Shown here: positions 18,500 through 28,228 of the stretch, in pieces | How positions within the stretch are numbered: the stretch's first letter is position 1 | How the letters are laid out: the number at the start of each line of letters is the position of its first letter | Origin: Euryarchaeota archaeon UBA256 | GTDB taxonomy: Archaea; Thermoplasmatota; Poseidoniia; Poseidoniales; Poseidoniaceae | Direction: 5' to 3' | DNA: 64,000 nucleotides | NCBI GenBank assembly: GCA_002494645.1 | Contig: DACE01000029.1 | Coordinates: 217 to 64,216 of the forward strand | Translations under genes and position numbers: made by a program | Notes under the pieces: generated by a model | The model's input: the letters and a program-made list of their open reading frames with translations, nothing else | The model's database searches: none | Told to the model about the DNA's origin: nothing

Positions 18500-21400
18500 T
18501 CATCGGTCAAGCGAGAAGCGCTGACTCTCATCGACCTGAGCCATCGCCTTGAGTTCCAAGCCCTTCAAAGCGAGTACAGGGGCATCATCATCACCAACGA
18601 TGAGGACATCGTGAACGGTCACACCGTCATCCAAGGCCGAAGTTTGGACGCTTCTCAAGCGGAGTGATTCATGTTGGTCGGGAACCCGTAACATCGTCGA
18701 CCAGGTGATACCAACTGGAAGACTGCTGAAGCCCAAGGTTTCCATGGCGACGAGGCCAGCGTTCTGGAATCCAGCCTCAATCAGCATGGGGAGTGATTCG
18801 AGCAGGACTTCTTCACCTTCGGATTCGAGAGCGAATTGGTCAGTCTTGGGTAGTTGATGGCGCATCAAGGCTACCCCGTCGATGCCCATGAGTTCCTCAT
18901 CCCCGACACCGCGCAGGACTCCGCCATGTGATTGGAAACGTGGGCCGTGGAAATATCGGCTGTAGATGAAGTCCGGGTGGTGCGCTAAATCACCTGGGGC
19001 AGGCGTCCCGATGTTCGGCAAATCGTCAACTTCACGCTGAAGGAAGGGGCATAGGTCGTCGCATTTCTCAACCAAGCGTACCAAAGCGACATGGTGCTCG
19101 CGTTCACCAAATACTTCTCCTTTGGAATTGCTCAAGTCAGAAACCAGTTGACATCGCACCCAGGTCATGTCCCCTTCTTGGCGCTCAACTTCAGCATTGA
19201 CACGGACCGTCATCGGGCCTTTCAGCAATTTAACGGGCAAACCATAGCGCACGGCTTCAAACCCTGCAAGGCAGGTTGAAGGCCGCAATAACAGCGCGTT
19301 TTGAGCGAACATCTCCAATGCCATAACTCCAGGATGATAGGGAACGCCTTCGATGGCATGATCAACGAGGAAGGGATGGTCTTGTGTGGAAAGAGTCGTT
19401 TGTGTCGTCAAAGTTTGCCCCTCTTCAACACCTAATACTCGGTCAATGAACGGGAAGCGTGCAGGGTCTGCAATCGTAGCCGCCATAGCGGGCGATAATT
19501 TGAGAGGAGCGTCCCTAAAGGCATTGAACCGGTCCATGAGTCCTAGTGAACCACAACCGATGACACGACGTTTTCCACCGCGAAGGGCCTCATCAACGAA
19601 GATATTCACGCCGTCTTCAACAGCGAGGGTGTCGATGCCAGCAGAAGCAAAGACGGCTTCGATTGAACCGCGTGTGGCCATACCAACATCCCTCCAGCCC
19701 GTCCATCCAATGGCAACGCCACGACCTTGACCTGCTGCTGTAATGCGTGCCATTTCTGCGTCGAGAACAGAATTAGCTGCGGCATAATCCGTTTGCCCAC
19801 CGTTCCCGAAACGCCCTGCTACACTTGTGAAACAACAGGCGAATTCTGGATTATCTGCTCCAGAGGCTTTCACCGCTGCGAGCAAGGCTCTCCAACCGTC
19901 AACCTTGACCCGAACGACCTTGTCAAAGGTCGAGTAGTCCTTGTCACCAACAAGTTTTGAATCTTCCAAGCCCGCTCCGTGAACCACACCTGTAATCGTT
20001 CGGCCAAGTCCACTGCCCAAAGCAGTCAAGGCCTCATTGTCCATGACATCGATGGAATGGTAGGCTGCTTTGTTTCCAGTTTGTTCAATGGCATCGAGTG
20101 TAAGGTAGACATCTCGGCTACGGGTGAATGTTTGCCATGATGAGTTCCACTCAACCATGGTCACCTTACCCGTTTCACTTGCAGCCATCAACCGTTCTCG
20201 TAATGCATTCTTCTCATCGGCGAGTTGTTCTTCACTCCAACTGATCCATTCCTTGGTGGTTTCGATAAGGCGAGAGCGTCCGAGCAATTCGAAGTGTGCT
20301 CCTGTGTTGGGACTTGCCGTGGCGACACCGATGATGGACGCTGCCGTCACTCCTGAACCACCGCCCGAAACGAGCCATGTATCTGCGGAAGTGAGTGGTT
20401 TGAGGCCCTCCACGACATCTTCTGCGAAGGCAACAAGCGTCCAACGACGGCCATCCCGGTCCAAGCCGATTTCAACCTCACCATCGAGTTCGAAGAGGTC
20501 ACGCTCGATTCGGGCTGCTGCAGCATCCTCATCGAAGACCAAGTCGGGGTGAAGGTCGAGTGCTCTGCACCGCAAATCAGGTCGCTCAAAGGAATAGGAC
20601 TTCGTAACGCCCGATGCTGCACACTGAACCGCATTGAAGCGGTCTCCGAGATTTCCATGACGCCCATCCATCGCCGTGACGGATGCGATGAAGGCCTGAC
20701 GACCTTCTGTCAACTGTGAATTCATCTCCTTGAGCAAGCCAAACCAACCGTGGCCGGAAAGGGCTATTTGCGAAGATGGGTAGGTGTCTTCGTCCCACTG
20801 TTCGGAGGCTAATTTCATGGATGCCATGTGAACCAAACCTGCCAGTGGAATATCCGCTACTTGTTGGGCAACCCACGCAATGTGTTCGGGTTGCTCAGGG
20901 TCAGCACGATAGACCGTTCGACCGCCTTCATCGAGAACGGAAGGGTCACGTATTCGACTTTCAAAACCAACCCGAATGGCCTTCAGGCCTCGTGCTTCCA
21001 TTCGCTGACAGAAGGCTTCTGCGATGCCCCATCCATCGTCGGTGACAAGCACCGTACCGCTGACATCCAAAAGTGAAGGCGTCCCAGGGCAATCCTCAAC
21101 CTCAATCTGCCAGCGGCGGGTTCCTCCTGCCGTTGCAGGGCTTACTGCCTGTTCAGAGATGAGCGGGGCGTCTGCAACTTCTTGGGGTTGCGCTGCAGTT
21201 GAAGCAGATGAACCACCTTGCATCTTGGTAATGTAGCCGGTAAAGTGGTTCAATGTAGGGTGGTCTGAGAGGACGAAATCCTCGTCAACCGGTAGGGAGA
21301 AGCGGTCTCGAATCTCCGCCATGATTTCGGCTTGTTTTACGGTGTCAATGCCTAATTCACCCTCAAGGTCCTGGTCGAGTTCAATGAAATCAGCCGGATA

Positions 21401-24400
21401 GCCCGTATGGCTGACGACAACTTCGATCAACACGGCTTCAATATCGGGATTCGAAGCATGCGTCTGTACTGGGGCAACCGCAGGTACATCGACTGGAGCC
21501 GGTTCGGGTTCCACCACTGGAGCAGTTGGAGTAGGTGCGGGTGTTCCTGCCCCACTCATGCGTTGAATGTAAGCGATCATGTGGTTGAGTGTAGGGTGCT
21601 CGGACAGTACAAAATCTTCATCGATGGGGAGGTTGAAACGGTCACGGATATCGGCCATGATTTCGGCTTGCTTGACCGTATCAATTCCCAACTCACCTTC
21701 GAGGTCTTGGTCCAATTCAATGAAATCTGCGGGATAACCCGTGTGCTCGACCACCACCTCAACAACCGTTCCTGTCATGTCCGCATCGTCGACTACCACT
21801 GGAGTTTCCATCGGAGCCGCCACCGGTACTACCAAAGGTGTGGCTGGAGGGGTGGCTGCTTCTACTGATTCCATCGGTGCGGGTGTCGGTGTCGGCGTCG
21901 GTGCCGCACCGCCCTTCATGTGCTGAATGTATCCTATCATGTGATTCAGGGTCGGGTAATCGGACAACACGAAATCTTCATCGATGGGAAGGCTGAATCT
22001 GTCACGAATGTCTGCCATGATTTCAGCCTGTTTGACCGTATCAATGCCCAATTCACCTTCCAAGTCTTGGTCCAGTTCGACAAAGTCCGCAGGGTACCCG
22101 GTGTGGTTGACAACGACTTCAATGACAATGCCGACCATGCCTTCATCGTCCACGGGGGTGGCTGCCTTTGCCGGTGTCGGGGCGGGTTCTGGTGCGGAGA
22201 CAGGTACGGGAACAGGCTCTGGTAAAGGCGTTGGTTCAGGAACCGACGGTTCCGTTTGTGAGGGCAACCCTTCCCACGGCTCGGTAGGAGGCCAAGCCTC
22301 ACCTTGTATGCCGCCATGGAGATTATTTTCACCATCGACGTAGGCAACCAACTTATTTTGCAATACACGCATGACGACCTTGTCAGTACCTGCTAGATTT
22401 CGAGTCCAAGCAAGCAATTTCGCGCCGTTGATTCGGTCACCCTCAATTGGCCATCGGCGCATGAGAGACAAGGCGATTTGTGAGCCAAAACCAGCCGCAA
22501 AGCGCAGCCCATATTCCAATTCAGGATAATCGCCGCCCTTGGAGAGATTCAAATCGCCCAACTCGGGGTCGTTCTCCTTGTGATTAGCAATGGGGGGAAT
22601 ACGGCCTGTGAGCAAGCCGTAAAACATGCTTGCATCTTCAATGCCGACCGCCATCGGATGGCCGGTGAATCCCTTGGTGTTGGCGATGACGAGTTGATTG
22701 GTAGAATCGCCAAAGGTATCTCGCAAGGCTTTGACTTCAGATTGAGCAGAACCGCCTCGAGCAGGGGTGTAGGTTTCATGTGAGAAAAAGACCGTTTTTG
22801 GAGCGATTTCATGACGGTTGATGCCCCATCGTTGCTCCATTTCACTGACAAAGCCATTGACGACTTGGCCGACGTGTTCAACGTCAAGGCGTGTGCCGTG
22901 ATAAGCCGAGTTGGCCGTCGTTGAACCAAGGAATTCAGCGATGGGTTGAACGCCACGCTGCTGCGCTTCTGAATGCCGTTCAACCACGAATGCTGCAGCA
23001 CCCATACCGAGGACCAAACCGTTGCGACGTCGGTCAAATGGCAAAGCTGTCTCCTCGACAACATTCCCTGTGGCTGCTGCACCCGATGCGGCGAAGCCAC
23101 CTGCAATCCATTCCCACAGGTCATCGCCCGTGACATCGTCTCCACTGATGATGACCACGCGGTCAACTCGTCCAGCATCCAGCCAGTCTTCGGCTACACC
23201 GAAGGCGGCGGTTGCTGAAGCACAAGCGAGGTTGATGGTGGTATTTGGTCCACGAATGCCGGTGTATTGAGCAAATTGTGAGTGGCCCATATTGAGAGTT
23301 TGGAAGAGGTATCGCCGGTCGAAACGCCCTTCGCCGTCGTCACCATCTGTCTTGGCATGTTTAACGCCCATCTGCAAGCCGGGGAAACACGATGAAAAGA
23401 CAATTCCAGTACGGTCGCGTTGACGTTGTGGTACCTGCCAATTGCGGATGAGGCGAAGGCCACCTTTGCCAACTTGTTCCACTGGCGTCAGTGGAATCCC
23501 CGCATCGCGAAGAGCCAGCAGACCTGCGGCAACGGCGAGTTGTGTACTGATGTCCCATGCAAGGACGGCTTTCGGATCAATTCCGAACTCTTCCGCAAGG
23601 TCGAAGGCACCCTTCAAGCCGGCGAGTTGTGGTATGTCCCCGAAGACCTTCGCTTGGTCCATGTTGACCGAACCGTCTCGTCCCTTGATCAGGCGTACGA
23701 TGTTCTTGTCGAGCAGCCGTTGCTTGTATTCATCCGAAACTTCACTGATGCAGGTGTCTCCTCGTACCAATTGCTCAAAGGTATCCTCAGAAAAGACACG
23801 CTCCATGCCTGGTAGTCCCAAGGAAATACCACTGACAACATAGGGATCCACGTCGCGCTGGGAAGCAACCGATGGTTGCATTCCTGTTGCGGCCACGACA
23901 CGCTGAACTTGAGCGGTGGATGGTGGAGCGGTCAAGGTAGCCATTGGCGCCCACGAAGAGGGCGGTGAACGGACCCATCGGTTGAGGTCGCCTGCGGTCT
24001 GCACGGTTGAGGTATCAAATTCGGGGTCGGTGTCAGCCTCAGAGCCAAGAGTGGACATGACGTCTTGAACCTCATGCGCGGTCAGGCCGAGTCCTTGTTG
24101 AAGGAGCACATGGCCGTGACAGAAGGATGCGGGGTAGCCACTGAACTTGGCGATACGGTCTCCAACATAGGCTTGTATCGCCTTTGTTGTCGCGTACTCT
24201 GAATCAAGTGGGCCGGTTTGAACCACTGGAGCAGTTGCAACAACCGCCGTGCCACCGCCTGAATTGGGCAAGGGGCGGGCTCGGGTACGAAGGGCCTCAA
24301 GTTCTGAAGTTGACGCCCCCGATTGAAGTGAAGGGCTTTGATACGCTTCCAACGGCCCTGCACGGAAGCCTTCCTGAATGGAACTTGAATTGAGTTCAGG

Positions 24401-27310
24401 CCACTGAGGGGCTCTTCCAGCCAAGGCCAAAGCCCCAATGGCGGTAAAGAAGGTTGCAATGCCACCTTGTTTGGGATGGTTGGACATGATGGGAAGGTGG
24501 GGTTGGCCTTCGAGAATTTGAGATGCAAACATCGACAGAGCCCGTTTTGGCCCAACTTCAACAAAGATGCGAGCCCCAGCCTCATACATCGTCTCAATCT
24601 GCTTCGTCCATTCGACTGCGGAAGCCATTTGTGGGGCAAGTTGTTTCAAAATACTCGTTTTGGCATCTTCCCCCTCTGCGGGATAGAAGGTCCCGTCAAC
24701 GTTCGCTGTGATGGGAATGGTCGGCCAGCGGATGGTCAGACCCTCTAAGAAGCGACGTAGGGGCTCATTGGCTGGTGCAACAATACGCGAATGGAAGGCG
24801 TGCGACGTAGCCAATGGAACACAATTGAATCCCTTTGCTTCAAAAGTAGCCATCACGGCTTGGACAGGTTCGGTTTCACCAGCGATAACCGTCATCTTAG
24901 GCGAATTTTTGTTGGCGGCAATGACGTAGCCTTCTGCAGCATTTATGACCGCCTCGACCTCTTCATAAGGAGCAGTAACGCTGGCCATCAATCCTTTGTC
25001 GTCGATCTCGACAGAGCCCATTTCCGTACCACGAGCAGCAGCAGCTCGCAGAGCGCCGTCCATATCGAGAATACCAGAGGCCATGAGTGCAGCATATTCG
25101 CCCAAAGAATGTCCAGCAACCATGTCGGGATGGTGTCCGTAGGTGTTGAGTGTTCGTTCAATCGCCAAATCTGCTGTGAGCATGGCGGGTTGAGTGTATT
25201 CGGTTTGCTTCAATTTATGCTCGGCTTCCTTGCGTTCATCATCACTGACGCTGCTTCGCAAAACAAAACTCGACAGTGTTTCGCCGTCCAAGACATCAAC
25301 CATGGTTTCATCGGCTTGCTTCCAAACATCTCCAGGTGCAGTAAACCGCTGAACAAGGTCGTGCGTCATCCCAACGTATTGGCTCCCCTGTCCGGGATAC
25401 ATGTGAGCAATTTTGGCTTTGGCCGGCATGGGTGAATCCGTACTGACCAATACACCTTGGGCTTGGAGAAAACCCCATTTCTCTTGGTCGTCAAGTGATT
25501 TGACTGCCAGGGTTTGTCGCTTCGTGAATTCAGCCCAAGAGGTGGCTACCAACGCCAAACGAGCGGTAGCCGTTTCGTCATAGTTTGAACTCGAGGTCTG
25601 AAGCGCCTCTGAAAGACGGCGCCCCCTTGGGTCTTCATCGAAGAGAGGGGCGGAGAACGAAAGGGCAGAAAGTTGGCTCTTGAGAGAATTCACTGAGTCG
25701 CCGGAGAGCAGAAGGACGCCTCCTTCAATCGCCTTCATGGCTTCATGCGACATTGAAGGCGTGGCATCTTCGTCCAAAATGGACGGGGCTTGAACTTGAC
25801 CTTGACGACTGTAAGCCTTCCAACGTGCATCCCAGTCCGAAGCCAATGGAAGATGGTAGTCCGGCTCATAGCCTTCGAGAGCCACGTGGAAATTTGTGCC
25901 ACCAAAGCCGAATGCAGAGACGCCTGCTCGGCGAGGATGATGTGCCGGGCGGGGCCATTCCAGAGGGTGTGTTGGGACAAAGAAGGGGATGTTGGACCAG
26001 TCAACGGTCGGGTTGGGTGTTTCGAAGTTCGCACTCGGAGGTATGGTGCGGTGGTGAAGGGCCATGACCGATTTCATGATTCCTGCGATACCAGCAGCAG
26101 CCTTGAGGTGGCCAATTTGGGATTTGATTGAACCAACAGCAACCCGACCTGTCCCCTCAACACCGGTCCACAACCGAGAGAGGGTCGAGAGTTCAGTTGC
26201 ATCTCCGACTTTTGTAGATGTCCCGTGAGCCTCTACCAATTCAACGCTTGAAGCGGGGTAGCCTGCTTGACTGTAGGCACGGGCAATGGCTTGAATCTGA
26301 CCTCGTTGACTGGGAGCCGTAATTCCCTTGCCCCTCCCGTCAGATGAACCTCCAATACCCCGGATGACTGAATAGATTTCATCCTCATCTTGAATCGCAT
26401 CCTTCAGTCGCTTGAGAACAAGAACACCTGCTCCTTCACCCATGACAAAGCCGTTGGCTCGTGCATCAAAGGGAGAGGAATGCGTGGGAGATAGTGCACC
26501 GATAGCAGAGAATTTGGAGAAGGTAGCGGGATCCATTGTTCGGTCTGTGGCTCCTGCAAGCATGACGTCGACCTGCCGCATCTGCAGCAATCGGCAGGCA
26601 TCCAGTACGGCAGCCATCGAGGATGCACATGCTGCATCCATGGCATGGTTTGGACCTTGTAAATCAAGCAGGTTCGCCACGCGACCAGAGACAACATTCG
26701 CTAACTCGCCGGGCATGGTATCCTCATTGACACGAGGCGTGCCTTCGAGAATTTCATCGGTGAAGGCTTCAGCGTTCGAAACGGGTAGGCCGTGTTGCTG
26801 GGCCAATGATGCCGTGTGGTTTGACCACACGCGAATATTGGAGAGGTTTCTGTTTTCACCACCGAGGGCGTTGGCAAAGACCACACCTGTTCGGGTTCGG
26901 TCAATGTCACTTTCTTCACCGTCGTAGCCAGCATGTTCAATGGCATCCGCTGCGACGGTCACAGCCCAAAGTTGGCAGGGGTCAATTTGGGCAAGAGTTC
27001 CGGGCGGTTGACGCCAGCGTCGCCAGTCAAATTCAGCTTCTTGTACGAGGGCACCGATTTTGGAATACGTGAATCCTTCCGTGTGTTGACCAGGTTCGCC
27101 TTCTTTCCAGAAATGCTCGATTGGACCTGGCCAGCGACCTTCGGGGAGGGGAGCGATGCTGATTTTAGAGTCGATGATATTCTGCCAAAATGTGTCAATG
27201 GAATCTGCATCTGGCATCAATGCGCCAAGACCGACGACCGCAATGGGCTCAAATGGACCCTGGTCAATACCCTCGCAGGGTTTGCCGTCTTCCGTGGTCA
27301 GCGACATCAT
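18500..27310 (-). CDS. giant multidomain fatty-acid/polyketide synthase KS-AT-(ACP)-KS-ACPx3-KR-DH
   Basis: 2,936 residues. KS1 about 20-480 (Cys228 in DAACASS, His near 360 in EAHGTSTKVGD, His near 401 in IGHLKAAAG). AT about 630-960 (GQGSQ; Ser735 in GHSLGEY). Degenerate carrier fold about 1075-1135 with Ala where the attachment residue should be. KS2 about 1185-1680 (Cys1363 in ACASATAA, His near 1507, His near 1550). Three carrier domains with LGIDTVKQAE, attachment position Thr1758, Thr1878 and Thr1990, joined by Pro/Ala/Val linkers. A structural plus catalytic ketoreductase about 2040-2580 (VSGGGSGVTAA; Tyr2509 in DYAAANS). Hot-dog dehydratase about 2620-2900 with a perfect HxxxGxxxxP. 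It resembles PfaA-type iterative synthases but has a second KS in the same chain. No thioesterase or enoyl reductase domain; FabI upstream can supply the latter. Start ATG 27310 behind GAGGTGA. Product unknown. Confidence 0.93.
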   Translation of the reverse strand: MMSLTTEDGKPCEGIDQGPFEPIAVVGLGALMPDADSIDTFWQNIIDSKISIAPLPEGRWPGPIEHFWKEGEPGQHTEGFTYSKIGALVQEAEFDWRRWRQPPGTLAQIDPCQLWAVTVAADAIEHAGYDGEESDIDRTRTGVVFANALGGENRNLSNIRVWSNHTASLAQQHGLPVSNAEAFTDEILEGTPRVNEDTMPGELANVVSGRVANLLDLQGPNHAMDAACASSMAAVLDACRLLQMRQVDVMLAGATDRTMDPATFSKFSAIGALSPTHSSPFDARANGFVMGEGAGVLVLKRLKDAIQDEDEIYSVIRGIGGSSDGRGKGITAPSQRGQIQAIARAYSQAGYPASSVELVEAHGTSTKVGDATELSTLSRLWTGVEGTGRVAVGSIKSQIGHLKAAAGIAGIMKSVMALHHRTIPPSANFETPNPTVDWSNIPFFVPTHPLEWPRPAHHPRRAGVSAFGFGGTNFHVALEGYEPDYHLPLASDWDARWKAYSRQGQVQAPSILDEDATPSMSHEAMKAIEGGVLLLSGDSVNSLKSQLSALSFSAPLFDEDPRGRRLSEALQTSSSNYDETATARLALVATSWAEFTKRQTLAVKSLDDQEKWGFLQAQGVLVSTDSPMPAKAKIAHMYPGQGSQYVGMTHDLVQRFTAPGDVWKQADETMVDVLDGETLSSFVLRSSVSDDERKEAEHKLKQTEYTQPAMLTADLAIERTLNTYGHHPDMVAGHSLGEYAALMASGILDMDGALRAAAARGTEMGSVEIDDKGLMASVTAPYEEVEAVINAAEGYVIAANKNSPKMTVIAGETEPVQAVMATFEAKGFNCVPLATSHAFHSRIVAPANEPLRRFLEGLTIRWPTIPITANVDGTFYPAEGEDAKTSILKQLAPQMASAVEWTKQIETMYEAGARIFVEVGPKRALSMFASQILEGQPHLPIMSNHPKQGGIATFFTAIGALALAGRAPQWPELNSSSIQEGFRAGPLEAYQSPSLQSGASTSELEALRTRARPLPNSGGGTAVVATAPVVQTGPLDSEYATTKAIQAYVGDRIAKFSGYPASFCHGHVLLQQGLGLTAHEVQDVMSTLGSEADTDPEFDTSTVQTAGDLNRWVRSPPSSWAPMATLTAPPSTAQVQRVVAATGMQPSVASQRDVDPYVVSGISLGLPGMERVFSEDTFEQLVRGDTCISEVSDEYKQRLLDKNIVRLIKGRDGSVNMDQAKVFGDIPQLAGLKGAFDLAEEFGIDPKAVLAWDISTQLAVAAGLLALRDAGIPLTPVEQVGKGGLRLIRNWQVPQRQRDRTGIVFSSCFPGLQMGVKHAKTDGDDGEGRFDRRYLFQTLNMGHSQFAQYTGIRGPNTTINLACASATAAFGVAEDWLDAGRVDRVVIISGDDVTGDDLWEWIAGGFAASGAAATGNVVEETALPFDRRRNGLVLGMGAAAFVVERHSEAQQRGVQPIAEFLGSTTANSAYHGTRLDVEHVGQVVNGFVSEMEQRWGINRHEIAPKTVFFSHETYTPARGGSAQSEVKALRDTFGDSTNQLVIANTKGFTGHPMAVGIEDASMFYGLLTGRIPPIANHKENDPELGDLNLSKGGDYPELEYGLRFAAGFGSQIALSLMRRWPIEGDRINGAKLLAWTRNLAGTDKVVMRVLQNKLVAYVDGENNLHGGIQGEAWPPTEPWEGLPSQTEPSVPEPTPLPEPVPVPVSAPEPAPTPAKAATPVDDEGMVGIVIEVVVNHTGYPADFVELDQDLEGELGIDTVKQAEIMADIRDRFSLPIDEDFVLSDYPTLNHMIGYIQHMKGGAAPTPTPTPAPMESVEAATPPATPLVVPVAAPMETPVVVDDADMTGTVVEVVVEHTGYPADFIELDQDLEGELGIDTVKQAEIMADIRDRFNLPIDEDFVLSEHPTLNHMIAYIQRMSGAGTPAPTPTAPVVEPEPAPVDVPAVAPVQTHASNPDIEAVLIEVVVSHTGYPADFIELDQDLEGELGIDTVKQAEIMAEIRDRFSLPVDEDFVLSDHPTLNHFTGYITKMQGGSSASTAAQPQEVADAPLISEQAVSPATAGGTRRWQIEVEDCPGTPSLLDVSGTVLVTDDGWGIAEAFCQRMEARGLKAIRVGFESRIRDPSVLDEGGRTVYRADPEQPEHIAWVAQQVADIPLAGLVHMASMKLASEQWDEDTYPSSQIALSGHGWFGLLKEMNSQLTEGRQAFIASVTAMDGRHGNLGDRFNAVQCAASGVTKSYSFERPDLRCRALDLHPDLVFDEDAAAARIERDLFELDGEVEIGLDRDGRRWTLVAFAEDVVEGLKPLTSADTWLVSGGGSGVTAASIIGVATASPNTGAHFELLGRSRLIETTKEWISWSEEQLADEKNALRERLMAASETGKVTMVEWNSSWQTFTRSRDVYLTLDAIEQTGNKAAYHSIDVMDNEALTALGSGLGRTITGVVHGAGLEDSKLVGDKDYSTFDKVVRVKVDGWRALLAAVKASGADNPEFACCFTSVAGRFGNGGQTDYAAANSVLDAEMARITAAGQGRGVAIGWTGWRDVGMATRGSIEAVFASAGIDTLAVEDGVNIFVDEALRGGKRRVIGCGSLGLMDRFNAFRDAPLKLSPAMAATIADPARFPFIDRVLGVEEGQTLTTQTTLSTQDHPFLVDHAIEGVPYHPGVMALEMFAQNALLLRPSTCLAGFEAVRYGLPVKLLKGPMTVRVNAEVERQEGDMTWVRCQLVSDLSNSKGEVFGEREHHVALVRLVEKCDDLCPFLQREVDDLPNIGTPAPGDLAHHPDFIYSRYFHGPRFQSHGGVLRGVGDEELMGIDGVALMRHQLPKTDQFALESEGEEVLLESLPMLIEAGFQNAGLVAMETLGFSSLPVGITWSTMLRVPDQHESLRLRSVQTSALDDGVTVHDVLIVGDDDAPVLALKGLELKAMAQVDESQRFSLDR

Positions 27311-27316
27311 TTCACC

Positions 27317-28117
27317 TCAATTCATGATGCTCTCGGGAACCATCGTAATCGAATAGCCTGCGTCGACATAAATGCACTGTCCGGTGACGCCCGAAGACAA
27401 GGGGCTTGAGAGCCAAAGCGTGGCACCAGCAACATCGGCCTGGCTGACGTTGCGACGCAGTGGGGCGTTGGCTTCGACGTGGTCAAGAATCCTGTCGAAA
27501 CCGGGAATGCCTCCGGCAGCGATGGTCCGAATGGGGCCCGATGAGATGGCATTGATGCGGTGCCCTTCTGGGCCGAGATGACAAGCCAATTCGCGAGTCC
27601 AGCACTCAAGCGCGGCTTTTGCCATAGACATGATACCGTAATTGGGGACATAGCGATTCGAGGCCGCATAGGTAAGCGTCACGGTCGAAGAACCCGGATT
27701 GAGGTACGGCAAGGCATGTTTGAGGCAGCGTTGGAGTGAATTGGCCGAAATCGTCATGGCGGTGTTGATGTCTTGGTCTTCGACGAAGAGAATCGGTCGG
27801 TCAAAACAAGCGCGAGGAGCAAAACCGATGGCGTGAATGAGAATATCTGCTTTTTTACCGGGATGGTCTTTGGCAAATGCCGTGAAGAATTCTGCAGTGG
27901 ATTCATCACCTGCGACATCCAGTGGATAGAAACCATCGATGGCTGGCAACTCATCTTTGAGTTTGAACACCCTGCTCATGAATCGCTTCTGGTACCCCAA
28001 ATAGAGCGTCACACCAGCCGCTGCTAATTGCTGACAAATGGCCCAGGCGATGGAGTCTTCACTAGCCACCCCGAAAACAAAGGCTGTTTTCCCTTCCAGT
28101 CCAATCATGAAAAACAC
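27317..28117 (-). CDS. fabI: enoyl-[acyl-carrier-protein] reductase, FabI family
   Basis: A 266-residue short-chain dehydrogenase of the FabI type, reducing trans-2-enoyl-ACP to acyl-ACP with NAD(P)H. It shows the divergent FabI Rossmann motif (GVASEDSIAWAICQQL), HAIGFAPR, and the catalytic pair Tyr160-x6-Lys167 in YVPNYGIMSMAKAALE, followed by RINAISSGPIRTIAA, all characteristic of FabI rather than ordinary ketoreductases. It is the first gene of the operon; its stop TGA forms part of the ribosome-binding site of the giant synthase, which starts 6 bases on. The synthase has no ER domain, so FabI probably works in trans, as PfaD does in bacterial systems although PfaD is unrelated in fold. 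An alternative start lies three codons in. Confidence 0.92.
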   Translation of the reverse strand: MFFMIGLEGKTAFVFGVASEDSIAWAICQQLAAAGVTLYLGYQKRFMSRVFKLKDELPAIDGFYPLDVAGDESTAEFFTAFAKDHPGKKADILIHAIGFAPRACFDRPILFVEDQDINTAMTISANSLQRCLKHALPYLNPGSSTVTLTYAASNRYVPNYGIMSMAKAALECWTRELACHLGPEGHRINAISSGPIRTIAAGGIPGFDRILDHVEANAPLRRNVSQADVAGATLWLSSPLSSGVTGQCIYVDAGYSITMVPESIMN

Positions 28118-28130
28118 TCCCTAGATAACA

Positions 28131-28148
28131 GGTGTAGTGCGCTACACC
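28131..28148. promoter_or_regulatory. 18-bp near-perfect palindrome, operator candidate for the fabI operon
   Basis: GGTGTAGTGCGCTACACC has 7-bp arms GGTGTAG/CTACACC and only one central mismatched pair. It lies 14-31 bases upstream of the fabI start codon, where a bound repressor would block transcription or early elongation. A GGGAG ribosome-binding site sits between it and the ATG. Its length and symmetry suit a TetR- or winged-helix-type dimer, but the regulator is not identifiable here. Confidence 0.5.
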
Positions 28149-28228
28149 AAGCCTTTGAGTGTTACCCTTCCAAATGGGGTACATCGGCCGAGTTAGCGAC
28201 CTTAAGGAGATGGCCGCGTTGCCTGTAT

